Position numbers and translations under genes: made by a program
Shown here: positions 33,872-40,683 of the stretch, one piece after another
Layout: each line of letters begins with the position of its first letter
Position numbering within the stretch: the stretch's first letter is position 1
Assembly (NCBI GenBank): GCA_015057005.1
Contig: SVFF01000016.1
Span: 1-40,683 of the forward strand
From: Lachnospiraceae bacterium
Lineage (GTDB): Bacteria; Bacillota; Clostridia; Lachnospirales; Lachnospiraceae
Direction: 5' to 3'
Length of the DNA: 40,683 bases
The notes under the pieces: generated by a model
Databases searched by the model: none
Told to the model about the DNA's origin: nothing
Seen by the model: only the letters and a program-made list of their open reading frames with translations

Positions 33872-35887
33872 CTATTGTCTTTTTACTTTTACAATCTTCA
33901 CATCATATTTCTTCATGACATCACCAGCCTGCACCGGCTGTCCTGTCAGCACATCCTCATTGCCCACAAATTCAGACGGTACTTCCAATACCTCATCTGT
34001 GAAATTCATCACAAAATAGAAGTCCCAATCTGCAGCCTTTCTGCAGGTAATCTCCAACTTTGTGGCATTGGCAACAAGGGGCTTTACTCCGCCGTCAGAA
34101 ACCGCCATTTCCATGACTTTGGCAATGCCTTCTTGGTCCATGCAGGAGCCGATATAATAAGTACATCCGGCACCATATTGATTCTTCGTCACCGCAGGCA
34201 TTCCGGCATAAAAATCCCTTCCATAGGTTGCCATACAGTCTGCCCCTTCCAGGTGTATCAGGTCACACACAATCGTGCATTTACTTCTGTAACCATCGGC
34301 AAAGATTGCTTCATTCTGATCCTGGGGGAGCAGCGCGTCAATTTCCTCCACCCACACGCCGGTCAGATTTCTGAGAGGACCGGGATAACCACCCAAATAT
34401 ACATTGTCTGACTCATTTACAAGTCCGCTCATATATGTGGTAATCAGGATTCCGCCATTTTTCACATATTCCTCCAGCGCCTCTTTCATGCTTTTCTTTA
34501 CCATGTACAGGACCGGTGCCACAATTACTTTATATTTTGCGAACTCCCCGTCCCAGGGAATCATGCTCACGCCAATGTTATTATCATAAAAATATTTATA
34601 ATAGCGATGAATCTGATCAACATATTCCAGAGCCACAGAAGGGCCGCTGGTATATTCAAATGACCAATAATTGTCCCAATCAAAGATCATTCCTACCGGC
34701 GTCTCATTTACAGAGCCAAGAGTGGAAGTTCCCAGACTTGCCAATTCTTCTCCCAGTTGCTTTACTTCCCGGAACACTCTGGTATCTTCTGTTCCCACGT
34801 GGGCGATCACTGCACCGTGGAATTTTTCACATCCGCCCACACTGCGTCGCAGCTGGAAAAACTGTACAGTATCAGCGCCATGGGCAATGGTTTGATAACT
34901 CTGTGCCCGCATCTGCCCCGGTCTCTTCAGGGAGTTATAGGGTTGCCAATTCTGCTGACTGGGTGTCTGCTCCATGAGCATAAAAGGTTCACTCTTAAGT
35001 CCGCGCATCAGATCATGGTTCATGGCAACATAACTCCAGGGAGTATCCAGACTGGGGTAATTGTCCCAGGACACAATGTCCATCTCTTTTGCCCACTTAA
35101 AATAATCCAGATTTTTGTAAGCACCCATCAGATTGGTGGTAATCACTACATCACTGTTGTAACGGCGGACAATATCCCGCTCCATTTTATAATTGTTCAA
35201 CATACTGTCTGAATTAAATCTGCGGTAATCTATGGACAATCCGGCAAAGGCGGTATTGATCCCATCTTCCATTCCATCGCCCAGCATATTGGGAAGCACA
35301 ATTTCGTCCCATTCATATACTGTATGGCCCCAGAATTCCATATTCCAGGCTTCGTTCAGAGTCTCAATTGACTTATACTTATTTCTTAACCATACTCGGA
35401 AGGCTTTTTCACAATTTTCGCAATAACAGTCACCGCCATATTCATTGCTGATATGCCAGCAGGTCACATGCTTATTGTCAGCATAACGTTTGGCAAGTTG
35501 TTCCACTAATGCTGACGCATATTTTTGAAAAACAGTAGAATTAGGACAGGCATTGTGACGCTGGCCAAATTTATGTTTTCTTCCCTGGTAATCCACTCTT
35601 GCCACTTCCGGGTATTTCTTTACCATCCAGGCCGGCATAGCCGCGGTAGATGTAGCCATGACAATATCATAATTTTCTGCGCTCAGCATTTCAACAATTT
35701 CATCCAGCTGGCTGAAATCATATTCTTCTTCAGACGGCTGGATCTTTGCCCAGGAAAAAATATTGATGGACGCACTGTTGATACGGGCATCTTTAAAAAT
35801 GCGCATGTCTTCTTTCCATATTTCTTTGGGCCACTGGTTAGGATTATAATCTCCACCGTATAAGATTCTGCCAAATTTGTGGGGCAT
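33872..35887 (-). CDS. GH42 beta-galactosidase
   Basis: This glycoside hydrolase family 42 enzyme (671 aa) removes beta-linked galactose from oligosaccharides. The (beta/alpha)8 domain has YGGDYNPNQWP near the start, acid/base E149 in WHISNEYGG and nucleophile E306 in FMLMEQTPS. The Cys cluster C114, C154, C156 and C159 is the zinc site of the family. The length is normal, and there is no signal peptide, so it is intracellular. I start at the ATG at 35887 with AGGAAG upstream; the frame to 35935 runs through the tRNA terminator. Room for a separate promoter is very small (see findings). No sugar transporter is nearby. Confidence 0.95.
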   Translation of the reverse strand: MPHKFGRILYGGDYNPNQWPKEIWKEDMRIFKDARINSASINIFSWAKIQPSEEEYDFSQLDEIVEMLSAENYDIVMATSTAAMPAWMVKKYPEVARVDYQGRKHKFGQRHNACPNSTVFQKYASALVEQLAKRYADNKHVTCWHISNEYGGDCYCENCEKAFRVWLRNKYKSIETLNEAWNMEFWGHTVYEWDEIVLPNMLGDGMEDGINTAFAGLSIDYRRFNSDSMLNNYKMERDIVRRYNSDVVITTNLMGAYKNLDYFKWAKEMDIVSWDNYPSLDTPWSYVAMNHDLMRGLKSEPFMLMEQTPSQQNWQPYNSLKRPGQMRAQSYQTIAHGADTVQFFQLRRSVGGCEKFHGAVIAHVGTEDTRVFREVKQLGEELASLGTSTLGSVNETPVGMIFDWDNYWSFEYTSGPSVALEYVDQIHRYYKYFYDNNIGVSMIPWDGEFAKYKVIVAPVLYMVKKSMKEALEEYVKNGGILITTYMSGLVNESDNVYLGGYPGPLRNLTGVWVEEIDALLPQDQNEAIFADGYRSKCTIVCDLIHLEGADCMATYGRDFYAGMPAVTKNQYGAGCTYYIGSCMDQEGIAKVMEMAVSDGGVKPLVANATKLEITCRKAADWDFYFVMNFTDEVLEVPSEFVGNEDVLTGQPVQAGDVMKKYDVKIVKVKRQ

Positions 35888-35926
35888 GTTTTTCTTCCTG
35901 CCTTTCCGTTTTTTTATAAAGAAAAA

Positions 35927-35947
35927 CCCTGGCATCCACTGCCAGGG
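35927..35947 (-). terminator. Terminator of tRNA-Leu copy 1
   Basis: CCCTGGCA pairs with TGCCAGGG, followed on the minus strand by TTTTTC. It lies 9 bp after the tRNA and 40 bp before the GH42 start. Confidence 0.85.
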
Positions 35948-35955
35948 CTCTCATA

Positions 35956-36039
35956 TGCAGGAAAAGAGACTTGAACTCTCATGATATTGCTATCACACGG
36001 ACCTGAACCGTGCGCGTCTGCCAATTCCGCCATTCCTGC
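35956..36039 (-). tRNA. tRNA-Leu (CAG), copy 1
   Basis: An 84-nt tRNA on the minus strand has acceptor stem GCAGGAA / TTCCTGC, an anticodon arm CACGG-TTCAGGT-CCGTG with anticodon CAG, a long variable arm (class II) and a T-arm GAGAGTTCAAGTCTC. Discriminator is A73; CCA is not encoded. It decodes CUG leucine codons. The sequence is identical to the second copy. Confidence 0.95.
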
Positions 36040-36080
36040 GTTTCTTGTTTATCCTCGGCTCGCTGCCTCGAACAATATGC

Positions 36081-36109
36081 ATTCTATCGCGTTTTACTTC
36101 AAATGTCAA
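36081..36109 (-). promoter_or_regulatory. Promoter of tRNA-Leu copy 1
   Basis: TTGACA (36104-36109), a 17-bp spacer and TAGAAT (36081-36086) on the minus strand. Predicted start about 36 bp before the tRNA. Confidence 0.8.
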
Positions 36110-36208
36110 TAGAATTTTTGAATTTTTTAAACTTTTTGAATTGTTATAAAAACTTAAATTTTTCAAGAACAAAGAGTCCCTGTGACAAGGTCTTTCCTGT
36201 AAAACAAA

Positions 36209-36233
36209 AACCCCAACATCAAATGCTGGGGTT
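36209..36233 (-). terminator. Terminator of tRNA-Leu copy 2
   Basis: On the minus strand CCCCAGCAT pairs with ATGTTGGGG, with TTTTTGTTTT after it. It starts 5 bp after the tRNA. Confidence 0.85.
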
Positions 36234-36238
36234 TCACA

Positions 36239-36322
36239 TGCAGGAAAAGAGACTTGAACTCTCATGATATTGCTATCACACGGACCTGAACCGTGCGCGT
36301 CTGCCAATTCCGCCATTCCTGC
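36239..36322 (-). tRNA. tRNA-Leu (CAG), copy 2
   Basis: Identical in all 84 positions to copy 1, with the same anticodon CAG and no encoded CCA. It has its own promoter (36363-36391) and terminator, so the pair are two complete transcription units, not a bicistron. Confidence 0.95.
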
Positions 36323-36362
36323 GTTTCTTGTTTATTCTCGGCTCTCGCCTCGAACAATATGT

Positions 36363-36391
36363 ATTCTATCTCGTTTCATTCAAAATGTCAA
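36363..36391 (-). promoter_or_regulatory. Promoter of tRNA-Leu copy 2
   Basis: TTGACA (36386-36391), a 17-bp spacer and TAGAAT (36363-36368) on the minus strand. Nearly the same sequence as for copy 1, with a shared ATTGTTCGAGGC downstream. Confidence 0.8.
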
Positions 36392-36525
36392 GCTAATTTT
36401 TCTTTTTTTTCAAACTTTTTCAGCACAAAGCGTCCGCCTGCGGACTCTCCGCGCGCGCGGTGCCTGAAAGGCAAACTTCCTCTCCGCGAGCTGTACATCC
36501 TCCCGGAGGGTTTTGCTTTGCAGGA

Positions 36526-36551
36526 AAGGCCGGACAAAAACATCCGGCCTT
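36526..36551 (-). terminator. Terminator of the G1P dehydrogenase / GDPD operon
   Basis: AAGGCCGGA pairs with TCCGGCCTT around an 8-nt loop; on the minus strand only TTTCC follows. It starts 11 bp after the stop of the dehydrogenase gene. Confidence 0.75.
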
Positions 36552-36562
36552 AGTATATACTT

Positions 36563-37816
36563 TTAGAAATACATATCGTAGAGCCACAGCACTGTATAAC
36601 GGTCTTTCAGGTCTTTTGCATAGAGAACTGCATCATGAATTTTTTCAGCGCCGTAAAGCTTTTCAAACTCTGCATAGTCCAATCCTACTTTGGCAAGCAT
36701 GTCAATAAACTCCTGTGCCTTAGGAGCCTCCTGCAGCAGGTTTTTGATTTCTTCCCACTTTGCAGCCACAACAGTGCTGTCGTCCTTCTCATACCAGCCC
36801 AGTTTATCCTGAAGGGCAATGATACCCTTGGCGGAGGAAGAATAGATGCGGTTGATCTCCTGTTCCCACTTTGCACGGTCAAAAACGTGTCTGCAAGGCG
36901 TACCGGCAACAATCTTTTCACGCAGCTTGGAAGTTTCCACTGCTGAAAATGCCACGTCAATGCCGTGGGCAAAATATTTCTGATTGTCCAGGATGCCTGT
37001 GATCTCAAAGAAATGGGACAGATGATGCTCACTGCCGGATGCAGGGCGGGAATTACCCACATAACTCATGGCAATACCTACTATCACTAATGCCTCCATC
37101 AGAGCACCTACTGTTTCCTCATCACGGGCAGCAATGCCGTCTGCCATCTGTTCTACACGCTTTGCGGACGTATATGTAATGTCATACACTCTCTGACAGA
37201 AATATTCATCATTGATCAGGGTACTCAGTTTCCAGTCGTTTAAGCAGGAATACTTGCCTACAATATCACCGTAACCGGCCTGCAGCATCTCCATGGGAGC
37301 ATCCTTCAACACAGCGGTATCAGCGATTACGGCTTTAGGAGGTCTTGCATTCAGGGTAATCTTCATGCCTTCCAGGATCAGCGCAGAACCGGTGGACACA
37401 TAACCGTCCATGGAAGGAGCAGTGGCCACAATATAATAAGGCAGATCGTGTTGGAAGCTTACCTGCTTACACAGGTCATTGATAACGCCAGAGCCCACAC
37501 CCACGATCAAATCAATCTCTTCGGTAAGCGCAGCCTCGATCACCGCAATGGTGCTCTCATCAGGGATCACAACAGCCCCTTCAGACTTCAGGATCAGGTT
37601 CTTCACCACCTTGGCACCAAGCCGGTTATAAGCTTCCTGTCCGCAGACTCTCCAGGTATTCTCGTCAGACACCATTAAAATTTTGCTGTACTTTTCACAA
37701 ATGCCGGGGAGCTTTTTCAGCACACCGTGACCGATCTCCACATAATCCACAGGGCAGCTATGCTCGCGGCCGCATTCACAATCGTAAATGCCTTTTACTA
37801 ATTCTTCGATTCTCAT
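36563..37816 (-). CDS. sn-Glycerol-1-phosphate dehydrogenase-like protein
   Basis: The protein (417 aa) belongs to the iron/zinc-dependent alcohol dehydrogenase superfamily in the EgsA/AraM branch, which reduces dihydroxyacetone phosphate to sn-glycerol-1-phosphate. NAD-binding glycines are in VGVGSGVIND (about 105-114). Metal ligand candidates are D184 in GYGDIVGKY, a His in GSEHHLSHFF (261-270) and H284 in YFAHGID. An N-terminal YDCECGREHSC stretch adds several Cys residues. It follows the GDPD gene by 51 bp. Glycerol dehydrogenase is the main alternative, though the SMDGYVSTGSAL segment favours the G1P branch. Confidence 0.8.
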   Translation of the reverse strand: MRIEELVKGIYDCECGREHSCPVDYVEIGHGVLKKLPGICEKYSKILMVSDENTWRVCGQEAYNRLGAKVVKNLILKSEGAVVIPDESTIAVIEAALTEEIDLIVGVGSGVINDLCKQVSFQHDLPYYIVATAPSMDGYVSTGSALILEGMKITLNARPPKAVIADTAVLKDAPMEMLQAGYGDIVGKYSCLNDWKLSTLINDEYFCQRVYDITYTSAKRVEQMADGIAARDEETVGALMEALVIVGIAMSYVGNSRPASGSEHHLSHFFEITGILDNQKYFAHGIDVAFSAVETSKLREKIVAGTPCRHVFDRAKWEQEINRIYSSSAKGIIALQDKLGWYEKDDSTVVAAKWEEIKNLLQEAPKAQEFIDMLAKVGLDYAEFEKLYGAEKIHDAVLYAKDLKDRYTVLWLYDMYF

Positions 37817-37867
37817 TTAGTGTTTCTCCGTTTGTCTCTTTGTTCCCTCAATAAATTTCTGTTCTCT

Positions 37868-38716
37868 TTAAGCATGCATGCCTTTTTTGCGAAGGATTTC
37901 CAGCACTTCATCGGGGTTATTGCAGCAGATCAAAGTCACACCGGCTTCGATCGCCATGTCGATGACTCTCTCGTTTCGCACGTGAGGGCCGGACCAGCAT
38001 TTCACACCACGTGCCAGCATCTCCTTACACTCTTCTGTGGTAGCCAGATCCAAATAAGGCTCTTTCTCGCTTCCATCTTCAGGCACATAAGCTTCCCACT
38101 TTGCATAATCGCCGAACATGCCGCTGCAGTAAGCATATGCGTAAGGATCCTCTGTCACAGTGCCCAGATTCTTGATAGGAAAATACACGTGCTGTCTGTA
38201 GGTATCTTTATAGGTAGCTTTTACATACTCGTGAAGCTTTCCGCTGAAGGTATTGATGAAAATTCTGTCACGGTAACCATACTCTTCCACCATCTGCAGA
38301 ATTTTGTCGCAGACATTGTACGCCAGTTCCTCACGGCCTTCTGTGGGATACTCCTTAAACTCCAGATCCAGTGTCACATCAGGATAATCTTTCACCAGGT
38401 CAAAGAACTCTCTCAGGGTAGGGATCCTGCAACCGGCAAACTGCTCACCCTTGTGACTGCCTGCATCCAATTCTTTCAGTTCTGCCAAAGTCTTCTCGAT
38501 CAGCAGACCTGTTCCATTGGTGGTACGCTCCAATGAGCCATCGTGAAACAGCACCAATTCCCCATCCTTTGTCACCCTAATATCAGTCTCGATCTGATCT
38601 ACGCCCAGATCCAGGGCAGCCTGAAAGGACTCCAATGTATTCTCAGGATACTTGTCAAACCAGCCTCTGTGACCTGACACGTAAATATAATCTCCATCTT
38701 CTTTCCAAACGCTCAT
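37868..38716 (-). CDS. Glycerophosphodiester phosphodiesterase (GDPD)
   Basis: This metal-dependent TIM-barrel enzyme (282 aa) splits glycerophosphodiesters into glycerol phosphate and an alcohol. Conserved positions are visible in SGHRGWFDKYPENTLESF, QIETDIRVTKDGELVLFHD and the LDLEFKEY strand. There is no signal peptide, so cytoplasmic action is expected. I start at the ATG at 38716, preceded by AGGAT; the upstream ATG at 38749 is without a site. It is the first gene of a two-gene operon with the G1P dehydrogenase. The combination points to glycerophosphate turnover. Confidence 0.9.
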   Translation of the reverse strand: MSVWKEDGDYIYVSGHRGWFDKYPENTLESFQAALDLGVDQIETDIRVTKDGELVLFHDGSLERTTNGTGLLIEKTLAELKELDAGSHKGEQFAGCRIPTLREFFDLVKDYPDVTLDLEFKEYPTEGREELAYNVCDKILQMVEEYGYRDRIFINTFSGKLHEYVKATYKDTYRQHVYFPIKNLGTVTEDPYAYAYCSGMFGDYAKWEAYVPEDGSEKEPYLDLATTEECKEMLARGVKCWSGPHVRNERVIDMAIEAGVTLICCNNPDEVLEILRKKGMHA

Positions 38717-38951
38717 ATGCAAATCCTGCCTTTCTATATCTATAATCAAATTGGATAAAACTCAATCACAGTTATATACTAAAGCAATCAATTGTGCTTG
38801 TCAACAAATTGGTCCAAAGAACAAAAGTGTATTTTTCATTACAAATTAACAATCTAAAGTAAACTCTATGGAGCGTGGGTTTTCCCCTATCATTATTAAG
38901 AATATTATATAGACACAAACAACAAATACTTAAAATTGTGGAGAACAAAAT

Positions 38952-40226
38952 ATGAACCAGGAAAAAATCGGTAAATTTATAGCCACGTTACGCAAAAAAC
39001 GAAAACTCACTCAAAGAGAAGTATCTGAACAACTGGGCATCTCAGAAAAGACCGTATCAAAATGGGAATGCGGCAACGGTTTACCAGAAGTGGTATATAT
39101 GGAACCACTTTGCAATATTTTGGGAATAACTGTTAATGAACTTCTTGCAGGTGAACATCTCCCTATCGCGGAGTTATTATATAAATTAGATATTTCTCGG
39201 TTAGATTTAATGAGACAACTGGAATTCGAGCAACTTAAATTTTGCATCTACAGACTTTATGGTTTTGAAATCGAAAGCGCTGAATTGTCAGATAATGGCG
39301 CCGGATCACTTACCTATTTTGCAAAGGCAAATAATCAGAAATATGTAGTTAAGTATGCCAGCGATAATGAAATGAATCATCCTGAACTAGAGCCTAAATT
39401 GTGCGAGCATTTACGCCAACATGGAATACCAGCCAGTGAATTTATTCCTAATCTTCAGGGCGGATTTATTTCTATTGATGAAAACGGACGCAGATTTCAT
39501 ATTCAGAAGTTTATAGACGGTGAAACATATTCCTATAATGAGGTACCTGATTTTTTATTTGAACAGGCTCCAAAACTTCTCGCAGAAATCCATAAGGTGT
39601 TAAAAGATTATGCAGACTTGCCCGAAGGTATCGGAGCCGATTTTTTCCGATATCGTAAGCCCGCAAATATCATTGGATCATATAATAATTCATTACATAT
39701 AGCCATAAAAAATGGGGACATCGAAAATACCAAGGACATTCGTGATATTCTGAAAATCTTAAACACCTTTCCAGAATATACATTTGATATATCCCAATTT
39801 ACTTTTGGCAACACGCATGGCGATTATATGATTTCCCAGCTTATATGTAAGAATAATTCAATCAATGGAATCATTGATTGGACAACAGCCTGCACACATC
39901 CCCTTATATGGGAAATTGTGCGTTCATACATTTTCATGGCTCCAGAATGTAAAAACGGGAATTTTGATTTTGAGAAATTTGAACGTTATCTAAAAACATA
40001 TATGCAAAAAGGCAGCCTAACCTCATACGATATTGAAAATGCCGGAAAACTGTTTTTTTATTTCCTGGCAGTATGTGATTTCTATGGTCAATATTATCAA
40101 TCTCTTGCACGGAATCGTTCTATTTATTTAGACCAGGCAAAATTATGTAAAAAAATGCTTATATGGTTTGATGAACACATCGACGAGTTAAATATTCGCT
40201 TAAAGTCGCTTGCAACCGCGGTATAA
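38952..40226 (+). CDS. XRE-type HTH fused to an APH-like phosphotransferase
   Basis: The N-terminal about 66 residues are a Cro/CI-type HTH (LTQREVSEQLGISEKTVSKWE). From about 90 to 420 runs an aminoglycoside-phosphotransferase/choline-kinase-like domain. Its motifs are the ATP lysine region YVVKYA (K134), the catalytic loop HGDYMISQ at 289-296 (D291 present; the usual Asn five residues on is Gln296) and the metal-binding IIDWTTA (D309). The product is 424 aa. It may be a DNA-binding regulator that senses or modifies a small molecule. It is a single gene on the plus strand, with TATATA-like promoter sequence at 38908-38912 and a terminator downstream. Confidence 0.8.
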   Translation: MNQEKIGKFIATLRKKRKLTQREVSEQLGISEKTVSKWECGNGLPEVVYMEPLCNILGITVNELLAGEHLPIAELLYKLDISRLDLMRQLEFEQLKFCIYRLYGFEIESAELSDNGAGSLTYFAKANNQKYVVKYASDNEMNHPELEPKLCEHLRQHGIPASEFIPNLQGGFISIDENGRRFHIQKFIDGETYSYNEVPDFLFEQAPKLLAEIHKVLKDYADLPEGIGADFFRYRKPANIIGSYNNSLHIAIKNGDIENTKDIRDILKILNTFPEYTFDISQFTFGNTHGDYMISQLICKNNSINGIIDWTTACTHPLIWEIVRSYIFMAPECKNGNFDFEKFERYLKTYMQKGSLTSYDIENAGKLFFYFLAVCDFYGQYYQSLARNRSIYLDQAKLCKKMLIWFDEHIDELNIRLKSLATAV

Positions 40227-40254
40227 TTAAGTCTGAAAAAAGGAGGGTACCCAA

Positions 40255-40284
40255 ATGCTAACACCTGATAAGAAAGTAATTTAG
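40255..40284 (+). other. Nine-codon ORF with strong ribosome binding site (truncated gene or leader peptide)
   Basis: AAGGAGG lies about 8 bases before ATG, but the frame stops after nine codons (MLTPDKKVI). It lies just before a strong terminator. It could be the remaining 5' end of a deleted gene or a small leader peptide. Region 40227-40459 otherwise holds only the terminator. Confidence 0.3.
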
Positions 40285-40341
40285 AAACTACATCTAATGC
40301 ATTGAATTATCCGGTATTAGCTAAGACAAGTCCTAAAAGAT

Positions 40342-40381
40342 GAATACCGAGAAGAACCGTAAAAGGTTTTTCTCGGTATTC
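40342..40381 (+). terminator. Terminator after the HTH-kinase gene
   Basis: GAATACCGAGAA...CC pairs with GGTTTTTCTCGGTATTC, with TTCTGTTT following on the plus strand. It is a long, strong hairpin. Confidence 0.85.
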
Positions 40382-40459
40382 TTCTGTTTATAACGGTACA
40401 TTCGACTATCCACCCGCCTTTGAGTACAATTATGGTAGAGAATCAAAGGAGGTTGCGAT

Positions 40460-40645
40460 ATGCGGGATAAACAGTATTACATAGCGTTAGATGATTTTGA
40501 ACGGCGGGTAATTGTGAACTGCCTGAACGAAATGCGAAACAATCTTATTGCTAACAGCAAGTACACCGATGCGGTGGATGAGGTCTTACTGAAAATCATT
40601 GATGCGAAACAAAAGAAATTCAAGGTAATCTACAAGGAGGCGTAA
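40460..40645 (+). CDS. Small conserved mobile-element protein
   Basis: This 61-residue protein is charged and helical and begins MRDKQYYIALDDFERR. Its start has AAAGGAGG 7 bases upstream, a strong signal. It ends 2 bp before a TnpV-like gene, so the two form an operon. Small proteins of this kind sit next to TnpV in integrative elements of gut Firmicutes. The function is unknown. Confidence 0.7.
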   Translation: MRDKQYYIALDDFERRVIVNCLNEMRNNLIANSKYTDAVDEVLLKIIDAKQKKFKVIYKEA

Positions 40646-40647
40646 TT

Positions 40648-40683
40648 ATGGAAAAGCACATTTATAACGAACAGACGGGTATC
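40648..40683 (+). CDS. TnpV-like transposon-encoded protein, 5' end only
   Basis: The window ends 12 codons into this gene. The start MEKHIYNEQTGI matches the usual N-terminus of the TnpV family of transposon-encoded proteins, which I recall as MEKHIYDE...G. The preceding gene overlaps its ribosome binding region (AAGGAGG). The window thus stops inside a mobile element. Confidence 0.6.
   Translation, partial: MEKHIYNEQTGI

Overview
The window looks like chromosomal DNA from a low-to-mid GC anaerobic Firmicute, most likely a member of the Clostridia in or near the family Lachnospiraceae. The evidence is the macromolecular-synthesis gene order dgt-dnaG-rpoD-trmK, a TGS-domain nucleoside kinase, rRNA promoters of TTGACA-N17-TATACT type, strong AGGAGG ribosome binding sites and a TnpV-like transposon gene at the right edge. 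The family-level placement is inference. Nearly all genes lie on the minus strand. The exceptions are two AraC-family regulators, a small toxin gene, the HTH-kinase fusion and the mobile-element genes at the right edge.

Left part (1-9.1 kb). The left edge holds tandem promoters and the leader of an rRNA operon that runs leftwards out of the window. Next come a decayed glycoside hydrolase fragment, a VanR/VanS-type two-component system, an S4-domain RNA-binding protein (YlmH type) and a zinc-handling operon. That operon encodes a very His-rich COG0523 GTPase, a second GTPase fused to a YcgQ-like domain, and a ZIP transporter. A trypsin-like lipoprotein and the RNase P RNA gene follow.

Middle part (9.1-23.2 kb). 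This contains the nucleoside kinase and the housekeeping operon dgt-dnaG-rpoD-trmK, then a membrane-anchored XRE regulator. An ECF sigma / anti-sigma / YfjL-like operon follows, with what looks like its own sigma-X-type autoregulatory promoter. A 131-bp imperfect palindrome separates it from a three-gene operon encoding a condensation-type acyltransferase, a zinc-ribbon membrane protein and an alpha/beta hydrolase. A compact candidate type I toxin-antitoxin locus (29-residue membrane peptide plus convergent antisense RNA) and an EEP-family phosphohydrolase complete the section.

Right part (23.2-40.7 kb). A complete GDP-L-fucose operon (manC-gmd-fcl-manA) is preceded by a leader with a terminator-like hairpin and diverges from an AraC regulator. 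A three-gene exporter operon (small membrane protein plus two ABC half-transporters) diverges from a second AraC regulator across 8-bp direct repeats spaced 22 bp apart. Then come a GH42 beta-galactosidase directly behind two duplicated tRNA-Leu(CAG) modules, and a pair of genes for glycerol-1-phosphate dehydrogenase and glycerophosphodiester phosphodiesterase. An XRE-HTH/aminoglycoside-phosphotransferase-like fusion follows, and then the start of a mobile element.

The strongest candidates for undescribed biology are the antisense-paired peptide locus, the AraC/ABC exporter with no visible substrate, the acyltransferase cluster and the HTH-kinase fusion. All functional calls come from reading sequence and motifs; no database search was run.
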